From: Mesorhizobium sp.
GTDB lineage: Bacteria > Pseudomonadota > Alphaproteobacteria > Rhizobiales > Rhizobiaceae
Direction of reading: 5' to 3'
NCBI RefSeq assembly: GCF_024509055.1
Contig: NZ_JANINM010000241.1
Location: 1-40,094, forward strand
Length of the DNA stretch: 40,094 nucleotides
Shown: positions 1 through 8,694 of the stretch, one piece after another
Numbering within the stretch: the first letter of the stretch is position 1
Layout of the letters: each line of letters starts with the position of its first letter
The notes under the pieces: model-generated
Told to the model about the DNA's origin: nothing
Database searches by the model: none
The model's input: only the letters and a program-made list of their open reading frames with translations
Made by a program: the position numbers and the translations under genes

Positions 1-1409
1 CCGGTGAACCAGAACACCGCCGGGCGCTGGTTCTTCAGGTCGGAGCGGCCGCGCTTGCCGACATCGAGCGACTGCCAGTGGATGTTTTCCGCCCGGCGCA
101 GCGAATGCACGATCATCCCGGCGCCGACCGTGGCGTTCGAGATGCGGTCGATCAGGATGAAGGCGCCGGTGGTGCGGTTCTCGGCGAAGGGATCGAATGC
201 GATCGGCGCGCGCGTCGAGAGGTTGCAGACGCCGACTTCGTTCATGTCGAGCGACTTCGCCGCCTCATGCGCGAAATCGTTGACGTTGACCCGATACTTC
301 AGCTCCGTGACCGTTGCGCTGACCTGATCCGTCTCGGTGCGCAGGATATAGGAGCGGCCGGGCAGCAGCGCCTGCTCGTCGAACCAGACGATGTTGGCGG
401 CGAACTGGTCGGTGACCTGCGGACGCGAAGCCGGCGACACCAGCATGTTGCCGCGCGACACCTCCACCTCGTCCTCGAGCACAAGCGTGATCGCCTGGCC
501 GGCGACGGCCTGTTCGAGGTCGCCGCCCTGCGCGACGATGCGCTTGACGCGGGATGCCTTGCCCGACTTGGCGACCACCACCTCTTCGCCTTGCGAAACG
601 GTGCCGGAGGCGATGGTGCCGGCAAAACCGCGGAAATCGAGGTTCGGGCGGTTCACATATTGTACAGGGAAGCGGAACGGCAACTCGACCGCGGCTTCGT
701 CGACCGAGACAGTTTCCAGATGCTCGATCAGCGACGGCCCGGAATACCACGGCGTGCGCTCGGAACGGCTGGTGACGTTGTCGCCGAAGCGCGCCGACAT
801 CGGGATCGGCACGATGCTGGCAAAGCCGAGGCTTTGAGCGAACTCGCTGTAATCGGCGACGATCTGGTCGAACACGGCCTTGTCGAAGCCGACGAGATCG
901 ATCTTGTTGACGGCCAGCACGATGTGGCGGATGCCAAGCAACGAGGCGATGATCGAATGGCGGCGCGTCTGGCGCAGCACGCCCTGGCGCGCGTCGATCA
1001 GCACGATGGCGAGATCGGCGGTCGAGGCGCCGGTCGCCATGTTGCGCGTATATTGTTCGTGGCCGGGCGTGTCCGCGACGATGAACTTGCGCTTCGGTGT
1101 GGCGAAGAATCGATAGGCGACGTCGATGGTGATGCCCTGCTCGCGCTCCGCCTCAAGCCCGTCGACCAGGAGCGCGAAGTCGATATCATCGCCAGTGGTG
1201 CCGTGCTTGCGCGAATCCTTCTCGAGCGCGGCGAGCTGGTCCTCGAAAATCTGCTTGGTGTCGGAGAGCAGCCGGCCGATCAGCGTCGACTTGCCGTCGT
1301 CGACAGAACCGCAGGTGAGGAAGCGCAGCAGCGACTTCTTCTCCTGCGCGGCCATGTAGTCGCGGATGGAGTCGGTCGGGGCGAGGGTCTTGGCCATGAT
1401 GTGGCGCAT
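1..1409 (-). CDS. cysN: Sulfate adenylyltransferase subunit 1, CysN part of a likely CysNC (NodQ-type) fusion, 3' end outside window
   Basis: This is the GTPase subunit of ATP sulfurylase. With CysD it makes adenosine 5'-phosphosulfate (APS) in the cytoplasm. Visible GTPase motifs are the P-loop GSVDDGKST (residues 34-42), DTPGH (113-117) and NKID (168-171), followed by the beta-barrel domains. Translation begins at ATG 1409, two bases after the cysD stop, with GAAGGG about 9 nt upstream inside cysD; an ATG four codons later is possible. About 469 codons lie in the window with no stop. The last residues read AVFWFTG, the stretch that precedes the P-loop of APS kinase in bifunctional CysNC/NodQ proteins, so the protein very likely continues into a CysC domain that forms PAPS. 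CysN identity is certain; the fusion is a strong inference from the edge. Confidence 0.95.
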   Translation of the reverse strand, partial: MRHIMAKTLAPTDSIRDYMAAQEKKSLLRFLTCGSVDDGKSTLIGRLLSDTKQIFEDQLAALEKDSRKHGTTGDDIDFALLVDGLEAEREQGITIDVAYRFFATPKRKFIVADTPGHEQYTRNMATGASTADLAIVLIDARQGVLRQTRRHSIIASLLGIRHIVLAVNKIDLVGFDKAVFDQIVADYSEFAQSLGFASIVPIPMSARFGDNVTSRSERTPWYSGPSLIEHLETVSVDEAAVELPFRFPVQYVNRPNLDFRGFAGTIASGTVSQGEEVVVAKSGKASRVKRIVAQGGDLEQAVAGQAITLVLEDEVEVSRGNMLVSPASRPQVTDQFAANIVWFDEQALLPGRSYILRTETDQVSATVTELKYRVNVNDFAHEAAKSLDMNEVGVCNLSTRAPIAFDPFAENRTTGAFILIDRISNATVGAGMIVHSLRRAENIHWQSLDVGKRGRSDLKNQRPAVFWFT

Positions 1410-1411
1410 GC

Positions 1412-2317
1412 TCAGAAATACCCTTCGCGCTTCTTCTTTTCCATCGAGCCCGCCTCGTCACGGTCGATAAGGCGGCCCTGGCGCTCGGAAGTGCGCGCCG
1501 TCAGCATCTCGCCGACGATGGCTTCCAGCGTGTCGGCGTCGGAGTCGATCGCGCCGGTCAGAGGGTAGCAGCCGAGCGTGCGGAACCGCACAAGGCGGTT
1601 CTCGATCGTCTCGCCGGGACGCAGTTGCATGCGATCGTCGTCCTTCATGATCAGCATGCCGTCGCGTTCGACCACCGGCCGCTCCTTGGCAAAATAGAGC
1701 GGCACGATCGGGATGTCTTCCTGCAGGATGTACTGCCAGATGTCGAGCTCAGTCCAGTTCGACAACGGGAAGACGCGGATCGATTCGCCCGGCGCGATGC
1801 GGGTGTTGAATATCTTCCACATTTCCGGCCGCTGGTTCTTCGGGTCCCAGGCGTGCTGGGCATTGCGGAAAGAGAAGATGCGCTCCTTGGCGCGCGACTT
1901 CTCCTCGTCGCGGCGGGCGCCGCCGAAGGCCGCGTCGAAGCCGTATTTGTCGAGCGCCTGGCGCAGGGCCACGGTCTTCATGACATGGGTGTGGGTGTTG
2001 GAGCCGTGATCGAACGGGTTGATGCCGTCGCGCACACCGTCCGCGTTGACATGGACCAGCAGGTCGAAGCCAAGCTTCTGGGCCATCTGGTCGCGAAAGG
2101 CGATCATCTCGCGGAACTTCCACGTCGTGTCGACATGCAGGAAAGGAAACGGCGGCTTGGCCGGATAGAAAGCCTTCATCGCCAGATGCATCAGCACCGA
2201 GGAATCCTTGCCGACCGAATAGAGCATCACCGGCTTGGAGAACGAGGCCGCGACCTCGCGGAAGATGTGGATGGATTCGGCTTCGAGCCGCTGTAGATGC
2301 GTGAGCGCGATGTTCAT
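1412..2317 (-). CDS. cysD: Sulfate adenylyltransferase subunit 2
   Basis: Catalytic ATP-pyrophosphatase subunit of ATP sulfurylase (CysD/NodP family): sulfate plus ATP gives APS and pyrophosphate, driven by GTP hydrolysis in CysN. It has 301 residues, the usual family length. The PP-loop SVGKDSS lies near residues 34-40, and the C-terminal part has the conserved [11 protein letters not shown] segment. ATG start at 2317. The stop is followed after two bases by the cysN start, so the two are probably translationally coupled. A TTGACG hexamer lies about 75 nt upstream of the ATG, but I could not find a convincing -10 box. The pair may serve cysteine synthesis, surface-polysaccharide sulfation, or both. 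Confidence 0.96.
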   Translation of the reverse strand: MNIALTHLQRLEAESIHIFREVAASFSKPVMLYSVGKDSSVLMHLAMKAFYPAKPPFPFLHVDTTWKFREMIAFRDQMAQKLGFDLLVHVNADGVRDGINPFDHGSNTHTHVMKTVALRQALDKYGFDAAFGGARRDEEKSRAKERIFSFRNAQHAWDPKNQRPEMWKIFNTRIAPGESIRVFPLSNWTELDIWQYILQEDIPIVPLYFAKERPVVERDGMLIMKDDDRMQLRPGETIENRLVRFRTLGCYPLTGAIDSDADTLEAIVGEMLTARTSERQGRLIDRDEAGSMEKKKREGYF

Positions 2318-2721
2318 GGACTGTCGAGCGTTCTTTCGTGCCGGCCAGGCCTTGCATCAGGCAGTTGGCGCGGTTTGCTCAAAACAGCCCGTCAAGCCCT
2401 GGACACTTGTTGCGGGCGTTCTAGCAGATAGCCGTGGTTTGGAACAATGCCAGACAGGCGTGCCAACGCCCAGTTACGGAACGAATTTTCCACTCAGCGC
2501 TCACATCGCGGAAAATCCTGCCCAGGAAACGGAGAGACCCGCGAGGGGAAGAAAAACCGTTGCCTCGGCCGGAAATTCTTACGCCATGCGCCGGGCGGTG
2601 TTCACGCCCGTCACTGGTTTTTTCAACCGGACAAGCCAGTCGCCCTATCGGAGACCGGCGCCAGCCGCTATACCCGGCGCGGGGATCTGGAAACGGCAAC
2701 GGCGCCACGACGGAAGGGGTC
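2318..2721. other. Divergent intergenic region between cysD and the O-antigen ligase
   Basis: About 400 bases separate two divergent genes and must hold both promoters if the ligase has its own. Open frames run through it because of high GC, including one continuous with the ligase frame back to 2434, but they have no recognisable protein content. I found no RNA gene, riboswitch or clear terminator. Confidence 0.5.
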
Positions 2722-4071
2722 GTGCGAAGCGCGCCATCCGCTACCGGCAGGGCAGCGCACAACCCGAAACTGCGAAGCAGAGCATTGAACCCGTTTGCAC
2801 CGCTCCGGCGACACCTGACGCCCGCACAGATCAACATCTACTTCTCGATCGTCTGTTTCCTTTCGCCCGTGATCGGGTCGGGAGTAAGCTTCGCGTTCAA
2901 TGCCGGCGGCGTGTGGTCGGCGCTGTTGGTTGCCCTGAAGCGGCGGCGGCTCAACATCGACCGGCCGATGCTGGCGATGACGGTGGCGATTTATGCCTAT
3001 TGCGCGGCACAGGTGCTGGCGTCGACCGTCAACGGCGCCATCCCGGCCGATCTCCGGCACTTCGTGCCGCTGATCACCTTCCTCTTCTTCCCCCTCTCCT
3101 ATTCGACCTGGAGCATCACGGAAAAGCCGACGCTGGTCCGCATCGCGGTGCTCACCAGCGTGGTGGCCTGTTTCGGCTCGCTCGCGCTGGCTCTCCTGCA
3201 ATATTACTGGCTCGGCATCAGGGCCAAGGGCGGGGCCGGAAACGCCATCGTCTTCGCCACGGTCGCAAGCCTCGCCGTCATGATGTGCCTGGCTGGAGCC
3301 CTGTCGGGCATAGAGAAGCGCTGGAAATTGCTGGCGGGCGCCGCGCTTGCCGGCTTCGTTGCCATCGTCTATTCGGGGACACGCATCATCTGGCTGGCCA
3401 TGCTGGTCGCGGGCATAGTCGTCCTCCTGATCAATCGCGGCAGGTTCACCAACGCCAATCTGACACGCCTCCTTTTGATAACCGGCGTGGCCTGTGTCGC
3501 GGTCGCGGCGATCGGTTTTCCCATCATCATGGACCGCGCTGACTTCCTCTTCAGCGACTGGACCGCGCTGACCACCAAGGGCGATTACACCACCGCGCTC
3601 GGCCTGCGTGTCGCGCTTTGGGAAATCGGCCTTCGCGCCTTCCGCGAAATGCCGCTGTTCGGCCATGGCATCGCCGCCAGCCAGGATCTGATGAAACAGG
3701 GCTTTCGCGACCAGTTCGGCATGGAAGAAGGTTTCAGCCACTACCACAACGGCTTGCTGACCGCGCTGGTACAAGCCGGGCTCGTCGGCGCCATTGCCCT
3801 CGCGTCGGTCTTCGTCATCGCGACCAGGAACGCGGCGAAGGTGTTGCGCGCAAGCGCCGACCCGCTGGAGCGGTTCGGCGCGACGATGATCGTCGTCACC
3901 GTCATCATCTATCTCATCGGCGGGTTGACCGGCATCGTGGTCGGCCACGACATCCTTGATTCGGTCCTGATGGTTTTCCTGATTTGCGGAACCTACCTGG
4001 CCAGCGGACGAACGGTTTCACCGATCGGGAAAAGCGCGCCGGTGATGGCACCCGCTGGCGGCCGGGCATGA
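2722..4071 (+). CDS. O-antigen ligase-like membrane protein (WaaL/Wzy_C family)
   Basis: Predicted polytopic inner-membrane protein of the O-antigen ligase/polymerase family, which transfers undecaprenyl-linked O-antigen to lipid A-core on the periplasmic face. It has about ten hydrophobic segments. The Wzy_C-like block SGTRIIWLAML and the later HYHNGLLTALVQAGLVG segment are typical of the family. I chose GTG 2722 because GGAAGG precedes it by 4 nt and the 449-residue product has normal length; an in-frame TTG at 2785 is an alternative, and the frame stays open upstream to 2434 without recognisable content. It overlaps the next gene as ATGA. A Wzy polymerase is the other possibility, but an ABC exporter at 12.8-14.3 kb favours ligase. 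Confidence 0.8.
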   Translation: MRSAPSATGRAAHNPKLRSRALNPFAPLRRHLTPAQINIYFSIVCFLSPVIGSGVSFAFNAGGVWSALLVALKRRRLNIDRPMLAMTVAIYAYCAAQVLASTVNGAIPADLRHFVPLITFLFFPLSYSTWSITEKPTLVRIAVLTSVVACFGSLALALLQYYWLGIRAKGGAGNAIVFATVASLAVMMCLAGALSGIEKRWKLLAGAALAGFVAIVYSGTRIIWLAMLVAGIVVLLINRGRFTNANLTRLLLITGVACVAVAAIGFPIIMDRADFLFSDWTALTTKGDYTTALGLRVALWEIGLRAFREMPLFGHGIAASQDLMKQGFRDQFGMEEGFSHYHNGLLTALVQAGLVGAIALASVFVIATRNAAKVLRASADPLERFGATMIVVTVIIYLIGGLTGIVVGHDILDSVLMVFLICGTYLASGRTVSPIGKSAPVMAPAGGRA

Positions 4072-5006
4072 AGGTTCTCGTCACCGGCGCGACAGGGTTC
4101 ATCGGGCGTCAGGTCGTCGACCGGCTCCGCGAAGCCGGGTTCGACACGCGGATTGTTTCGCGCCAGCCGGAAGGGTTCGCGGCTGGCAGCGACGTTGTCC
4201 CGCTTCCAGGCATCGACGCGCCGGACGAAGCGTTTCTTGGCTTGATGCGTGACGTGACGCATGTCGTTCACTGTGCGGCGCTCAACAACGACCGCAACGC
4301 CTGCGAAGCAGACTATCTGGCCGCCAACGCGAAACTGACAGGACGCGTTGCCAAGGCCGCTGCCGCTCGCGCCGGCGGCCGTTTCGTCTATCTGTCCTCG
4401 ATCCGGGCCGTCGCTGGCCCGGGCTTCAGCGGCACCGTCGATGAAGCGACGCCGACCGATCCGCGATGCGCCTATGGCCGCTCCAAGCGCGAAGGCGAAA
4501 TCGCGTTGCTGGACGCCTACGGATCGGCGGGCCGTGTCGATGCCACTGCGCTGCGGCTTTCGCCTGTGTATGGCAAGGGCATGAAGGGAAACATGGCCGC
4601 ATTGATGCGGCTTGCCGACACCGCCCTGCCGCTGCCGACCGGCGCACTGACAGGGGTGCGGTCGCTGCTGTCGTCCGAGGCGGCGGCGGGCGCGGTGCTG
4701 CATCTGATGACCCGCCCCGGCCCGCTTCGCCCGATCTATCTGGCTGGCAACGCCATGCCGGTTTCGATGCGCGAGATGATAACGGCGTTTCGGCAGGGTT
4801 TCGGTCGGTCGCCACGTCTGTTTCCCATGCCGCCACGGCCGCTCGCCGCGGCTGCAGCACTGCTCGGCAAGGGCGCGGGCTGGCAGGCCCTGACCGCGAC
4901 CCAGATTTGCGATCCGTCGCGGCTGATGTCGGAAGGCTGGAAGCCTGAAACCGATACGCTCGGCGGGCTTCATGACCTGGCGCGGCTTGCCGGTCAGGCC
5001 TTGTAG
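4068..5006 (+). CDS. NAD(P)-dependent sugar-nucleotide reductase/epimerase (SDR), WreQ/WbpV-like
   Basis: Extended short-chain dehydrogenase with the Rossmann motif TGATGFIG at residues 6-13, Ser110/Ser111 and the catalytic pair Tyr136-x3-Lys140. Length is 312 residues. The start ATG at 4068 overlaps the ligase stop (ATGA), so the two are coupled. Homologues beside an initiating sugar transferase and a FlaA1/WbpM-type dehydratase include WreQ of Rhizobium etli and WbpV of Pseudomonas, which reduce UDP-4-keto-6-deoxy-GlcNAc to UDP-N-acetylquinovosamine. Context (transferase at 4994, dehydratase at 6533) fits that role, but the sequence alone does not separate reductase from 4-epimerase. Its last 13 bases overlap the end of the convergent sugar transferase gene. 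Confidence 0.75.
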   Translation: MKVLVTGATGFIGRQVVDRLREAGFDTRIVSRQPEGFAAGSDVVPLPGIDAPDEAFLGLMRDVTHVVHCAALNNDRNACEADYLAANAKLTGRVAKAAAARAGGRFVYLSSIRAVAGPGFSGTVDEATPTDPRCAYGRSKREGEIALLDAYGSAGRVDATALRLSPVYGKGMKGNMAALMRLADTALPLPTGALTGVRSLLSSEAAAGAVLHLMTRPGPLRPIYLAGNAMPVSMREMITAFRQGFGRSPRLFPMPPRPLAAAAALLGKGAGWQALTATQICDPSRLMSEGWKPETDTLGGLHDLARLAGQAL

Positions 5007-5530
5007 AATGTACCGAGCAGGATCCTGAGATCGAGGCCGATCGATGCAGCCCCGACATAGGCGGCATCCGTTTCAGCGCAGAGTTTCGGGTCGGACATGT
5101 CGATGCCGTTGATCTGCGCAAGGCCGGTGATGCCCGGAAGCGCGGTCAACACGCCCAGCACCTTGCGGCGTTCGATCAATTCCGTTTGCGTCGGCAGGCA
5201 TGGACGCGGACCGACGAGGCTCATCTCGCCCTTGAGCACGTTCCAGAGCTGCGGCAGCTCGTCGATCTTGGTCCGGCGCAGCACCTTGCCGACCAGGGTG
5301 ACCGCGCTCACCGGCGCCTCATGCGTGGGGAGCGACGGCGTTCCCTGGCGCATCGTGCGCAGCTTGCGGCAGGCGAAGAGGTCGCCTCCTCGTCCAACCC
5401 GAATTTGCGAAAAGATGGCCGGCCCGGGCGATGTCGCCCGGATGGCCAGAATGGCAGCGAGCAGGACGGGCGACGTCAGCACCAGCAGCGGCGCCGCAAC
5501 GACCAGATCCAAGGCGCGTTTTGCCGCCAC
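4994..5530 (-). CDS. Polyprenyl-phosphate sugar-1-phosphate transferase (PglC/WreU-like)
   Basis: Small monotopic phosphoglycosyl transferase that starts glycan synthesis by moving a sugar-1-phosphate from a UDP-sugar to undecaprenyl phosphate at the inner membrane. At 178 residues it consists of one N-terminal membrane helix (about residues 8-28) and the catalytic domain. Family motifs are KLRTM, the Asp-Glu pair in KIDELPQLWNVLKGEMS, and LVGPRP. It lacks the large N-terminal membrane part of WbaP/WcaJ. Translation probably starts at GTG 5530, three bases after the upstream glycosyltransferase stop. By context with the reductase and dehydratase the likely sugar is N-acetylquinovosamine, as for R. 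etli WreU; this is inference. Confidence 0.88.
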   Translation of the reverse strand: MAAKRALDLVVAAPLLVLTSPVLLAAILAIRATSPGPAIFSQIRVGRGGDLFACRKLRTMRQGTPSLPTHEAPVSAVTLVGKVLRRTKIDELPQLWNVLKGEMSLVGPRPCLPTQTELIERRKVLGVLTALPGITGLAQINGIDMSDPKLCAETDAAYVGAASIGLDLRILLGTFYKA

Positions 5531-5533
5531 GGC

Positions 5534-6466
5534 TCAGATCCGCCGCCAGAGGAAAGCCAGGTAGAGCCCCAGCGTCCCCATGAGGGTTTGGCGGTAGACG
5601 CCGCTTTTGCCAAGCAGGCTGAAGCGCCGCAAGACACTGCCCTTGCGGGCCCTGATGAACATGCCAAGGCAATGCGCCGCATCGCGTGTGATGAGGTCCC
5701 GGTTGGCGGCGAGGCCGGCAAGATTGCTGTCGGTCCAGACGGCGAACTGGCCCTTGAAAAGGCGCCCAAGTCGCGAAAGCCTCGCCTTCCACGAAACATT
5801 GGCGCCGACGAGGTTCGCCCCATGCTGGCGGTACCTGACCAGCGGCCGCGGCTCATAGCGGACGGAGCCACCGGCGGCGGTGACGATGAGATAGGCCCAC
5901 CAGTCGTGGCTGACGAACTCCGCCCTCGCGGACGCCTTCGCCAGAAGGTCGCGCGCCGACCGGTTCAGCAGCATGGTGTTGCCGCCGGCTATGCTTTGCA
6001 CAAGCGCGTTGCGAAACGAAGGCGGGCGGCTGAACAGCGGCGAATAGCCTGCCGGAGCACCGTCCTCGGAAATGGTCGCGGTCCTCGAGCAGAACAGCAG
6101 CGGCTTGTCCCCGCCCTGCGCCTTCATCCAGCGGATGGCGCTCTCCAGCCGGTCCGGCTCCCAGATATCGTCCTGATCGCAAAAGGCATAATAGTCCGCG
6201 TCCAGGCGCGGATCGACGATCATCGAGCGGAAATTGGCAGCGAAGCCTTTTCGCGGGCCATCGACAAGCGTGACAGAACCCCTGGTCCAACGGGGCCGCC
6301 ATGCCTCGACGATCGACCGCGTGCCGTCAACCGAGCCGTCATCGGAAACCCACAGATCCAGAAGAGGCCATGACTGGTCGAGCAATGACTGCAACTGCTC
6401 GCCCAAAAATGCCTCGCCATCCTTCGTGGCCATCAGAACGGCCACGCGCTGATCCTGTCTGGTCAC
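5534..6466 (-). CDS. Family 2 glycosyltransferase
   Basis: Inverting GT-A enzyme of the RgpF/rhamnosyltransferase-like GT2 group, acting on the cytoplasmic face. The N-terminus VAVLMATKDGEAFLGEQLQS, the SDDGS motif and the metal-binding FCDQDD with following W are typical. A conserved HDWW lies in the acceptor half. The product has 310 residues with a basic, weakly hydrophobic C-terminus. The start is GTG 6466, preceded by CCGGAAG. It sits between the dehydratase gene and the initiating transferase on the same strand, so it probably adds an early sugar of the repeat. Donor and acceptor cannot be read from the sequence. Confidence 0.87.
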   Translation of the reverse strand: MTRQDQRVAVLMATKDGEAFLGEQLQSLLDQSWPLLDLWVSDDGSVDGTRSIVEAWRPRWTRGSVTLVDGPRKGFAANFRSMIVDPRLDADYYAFCDQDDIWEPDRLESAIRWMKAQGGDKPLLFCSRTATISEDGAPAGYSPLFSRPPSFRNALVQSIAGGNTMLLNRSARDLLAKASARAEFVSHDWWAYLIVTAAGGSVRYEPRPLVRYRQHGANLVGANVSWKARLSRLGRLFKGQFAVWTDSNLAGLAANRDLITRDAAHCLGMFIRARKGSVLRRFSLLGKSGVYRQTLMGTLGLYLAFLWRRI

Positions 6467-6532
6467 GGCTTCCGGAATCGCTCACCTGCGGGCATTCGTC
6501 TCAATAACCGATCGGGAACTGCCGGGACAGGC

Positions 6533-8542
6533 CTAACCTGCCTTACCGACCGCTCTCGGCAACGCCTGCTCCAACACGCCCTGATCGGATTGATGGAGGC
6601 CTGCGAGCACGGCAAGGGCCGCGGCCTTGTCCTGATCGCGCACGGCGGCCTGGAGCGCCGCCAAAGCGGCCTGGATTTTCGGCCACCTCACGACATCGGT
6701 CCTGAGGCCGAAGATCTTGGCGATGTCGAGCTTGACGACCGCCTCGCTGTCGCTGTGCAGCGTCTCATGCAGCTTCTCGCCGGGCCGGATGCCGGTGAAG
6801 CGGATCGGGATGTCTGTATAGGGACTCTTGCCGGCCATGCGGATCATGGTCTCGGCGACTTCGAGGATCGGCACAGGCTTGCCCATGTCGAGCATGTAGA
6901 CGGCGTAGTCGTCGGCGCCCTGGCGCTGCTCGGCGTCCGCCGCCGACATGATGACGAGGTCGACGGCTTCGGCGATCGTCATGAAATAGCGCGTCATGCG
7001 CCGGTCGGTGATGGTGACCGGACCGCCGGCCTCGATCTGGGCCTGGAAGATGGTCGCCACCGAGCCGTTGGAGCCAAAGACGTTGCCGAAACGCACGGCG
7101 ATGAATTTGGTGCCGCAGCTTTGTGCATCGCGCCCGTTCGCCACGACAGTGGGCGAACTCGACGGCGCGCCGCGGTTCTCGTGCAGCGAGGCGACGATCT
7201 GCTCGGCGGCCCGCTTGGTGATGCCGAGCACCGATGTCGGGTCGACGGCCTTGTCGCTGGAGATGAGCAGGAACTGCGGTACCCCGCATTTGGCGGCGAC
7301 CTCGGCGCAGGCGAGCGTGCCGAAGATGTTGGTCTCGACCGCCGCCTCCCAATTTTCCTCCAGGATCGGCACGTGTTTCAGCGCCGCCGCGTGGAAAATG
7401 ATGGCGGGTTTGAAGTCGCTGACGAGGCGTGTCATGTGGCGCCGGTCGGTGACGTCGACGATGCGGCTGGTCAGCCGGTCGCGATGCTTGTCGTCGATCA
7501 GCTGATCAAGCTGGAAAATGCCGAACTCGGAGTTATCGGCCACCAGCACCGCCTCGGCGCCGAGCTCGAGCGCGCGCTTGACGAGGACGCGGCCGATGGA
7601 GCCGGCGCCGCCGGTGACCAGCACGCGCTTGCCGGCGACGAAGGCGCCGATGCGCTCGATGTCGGTGGCCACCGCCGAGCGGCCCATGATGGTCTCGACC
7701 TCGACGGCATCCAGAACCAGCTTGCCGCCCTGCCCCAGTTGCGAAAGACCGGAGAACTGCACCACGGCGATGCCGCTGTGGCGGGCGACGCGCACCAGTT
7801 CGGCATAGTCCTCGATCTCGCGCTCGACCCCTTTGCCGAAGATCAGGAGGTCGAGATTCTCCGTGCCTCTGACATATTCCTCCAGCACCTCGACCAGGTG
7901 CGGACGGGTCGCCACCACGGGAACGCCATGGAGCTTCGTGCCGAGCGGCGCATCGCGCTCGGTCGCCATGATGCCGGCAATGGCGTATTCGGCCGGCACG
8001 GCCGTGCGGGTGAAGCGGACGATCACGTCGGCCTCGCTCAGTTGGCCGATGAACAGCGCCTGCTTGATCGGAGCGTCGCCCGGAGCGCGGCGCAGGATGC
8101 GCCAGCTCGCGCCGTCGCGCAGGAAGCGATAGTAAAGCCGGGGCGCGGAAATGACGGTGAAGGAGACCAGCAGGAAGACGATGAACTGGCGTTCGTTGAG
8201 ACCGGAGACGGGGTGAAAGGAGCGGACCACCAGCGACGTCAGGTACAGGAGCAAGGTCAGGATCCCGCAGCTCTTCAGGATGTTGAAGAAGTCGGGCGTG
8301 GACGCAAAGCGCCATACGGTGTTGTAAAGGCCGCAATATCTGAACAGGAGGTGGGCAAGCAGCGCGATCAGCGTCCAGCAGGCCAGCCCGCCTGGTGATA
8401 GCGCCTCGAACGAGAGCCGCGACTGCGACAGGGAGAGGCTCAGCGCCACCGCGACCAGGACCATGGCGATGTCCTGGACCATGATGATAGCACGCCGCAT
8501 CTTCGGTCGAAGGCCCGATACGGCTTCTACGTAGAACGTCAT
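6533..8542 (-). CDS. Membrane UDP-GlcNAc 4,6-dehydratase-like protein (FlaA1/WbpM/CapD long form, WreV-like)
   Basis: Long-form nucleotide-sugar dehydratase of 669 residues. Four predicted membrane helices (about 20-40, 52-70, 92-108, 118-135) are followed by a first Rossmann-like domain (about 160-290) and the catalytic SDR domain with TGGAGSIG at 310-317. The active-site region reads SSDKAVDPTSVLGITKR (428-444): Lys443 is kept, and the usual Tyr position is Leu439, where WbpM-type enzymes often have Met. Expected reaction: UDP-GlcNAc to UDP-4-keto-6-deoxy-GlcNAc. ATG start at 8542. The first 34 codons and about 150 bp upstream are duplicated at 12.3 kb. It probably heads the minus-strand group with the GT2 and the initiating transferase. 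Confidence 0.88.
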   Translation of the reverse strand: MTFYVEAVSGLRPKMRRAIIMVQDIAMVLVAVALSLSLSQSRLSFEALSPGGLACWTLIALLAHLLFRYCGLYNTVWRFASTPDFFNILKSCGILTLLLYLTSLVVRSFHPVSGLNERQFIVFLLVSFTVISAPRLYYRFLRDGASWRILRRAPGDAPIKQALFIGQLSEADVIVRFTRTAVPAEYAIAGIMATERDAPLGTKLHGVPVVATRPHLVEVLEEYVRGTENLDLLIFGKGVEREIEDYAELVRVARHSGIAVVQFSGLSQLGQGGKLVLDAVEVETIMGRSAVATDIERIGAFVAGKRVLVTGGAGSIGRVLVKRALELGAEAVLVADNSEFGIFQLDQLIDDKHRDRLTSRIVDVTDRRHMTRLVSDFKPAIIFHAAALKHVPILEENWEAAVETNIFGTLACAEVAAKCGVPQFLLISSDKAVDPTSVLGITKRAAEQIVASLHENRGAPSSSPTVVANGRDAQSCGTKFIAVRFGNVFGSNGSVATIFQAQIEAGGPVTITDRRMTRYFMTIAEAVDLVIMSAADAEQRQGADDYAVYMLDMGKPVPILEVAETMIRMAGKSPYTDIPIRFTGIRPGEKLHETLHSDSEAVVKLDIAKIFGLRTDVVRWPKIQAALAALQAAVRDQDKAAALAVLAGLHQSDQGVLEQALPRAVGKAG

Positions 8543-8694
8543 TGGGTCGTACCGAACTCCAGGCGCAAGGATATGTTCGTCTGAATGGCATCAGGCCTAA
8601 CATGGCCCGCCACCACTCCAGATTGCAAATCCCTGACCCCCGTCGCTCCAATATTGCATTACCCCGGAGAGAGATGGACCGCCAGCGGTTTTTG
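8447..8694. repeat. Direct repeat copy 1 (5' end of dehydratase gene plus upstream region)
   Basis: From 8461 to 8694 the sequence aligns without gaps to 12301-12534, with about 22 mismatches in 234 positions (roughly 91% identity by eye). To the left, a few more bases match to 8447/12281, where copy 2 has two extra ACCATG-type units. The repeat covers the first codons of the dehydratase gene and about 150 bp of its 5' flank. Conservation is highest in the distal part (8621-8694), with three mismatches, suggesting a retained regulatory segment. Confidence 0.93.

Noticed and set aside
78..1568. Long plus-strand open frame (496 codons) opposite cysN and cysD
   Set aside because: It is antisense to two clearly recognisable genes and has arginine- and aspartate-rich content typical of a shadow frame in GC-rich DNA.
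2434..2721. Upstream extension of the O-antigen ligase frame
   Set aside because: Arg/Pro-rich and unlike any membrane protein N-terminus; a GTG with a Shine-Dalgarno sequence at 2722 gives a normal-length ligase.
6590..8398. Plus-strand open frame of about 600 codons opposite the dehydratase gene
   Set aside because: Low-complexity, histidine/aspartate/arginine-rich translation without motifs; the opposite strand has a complete, motif-bearing dehydratase.
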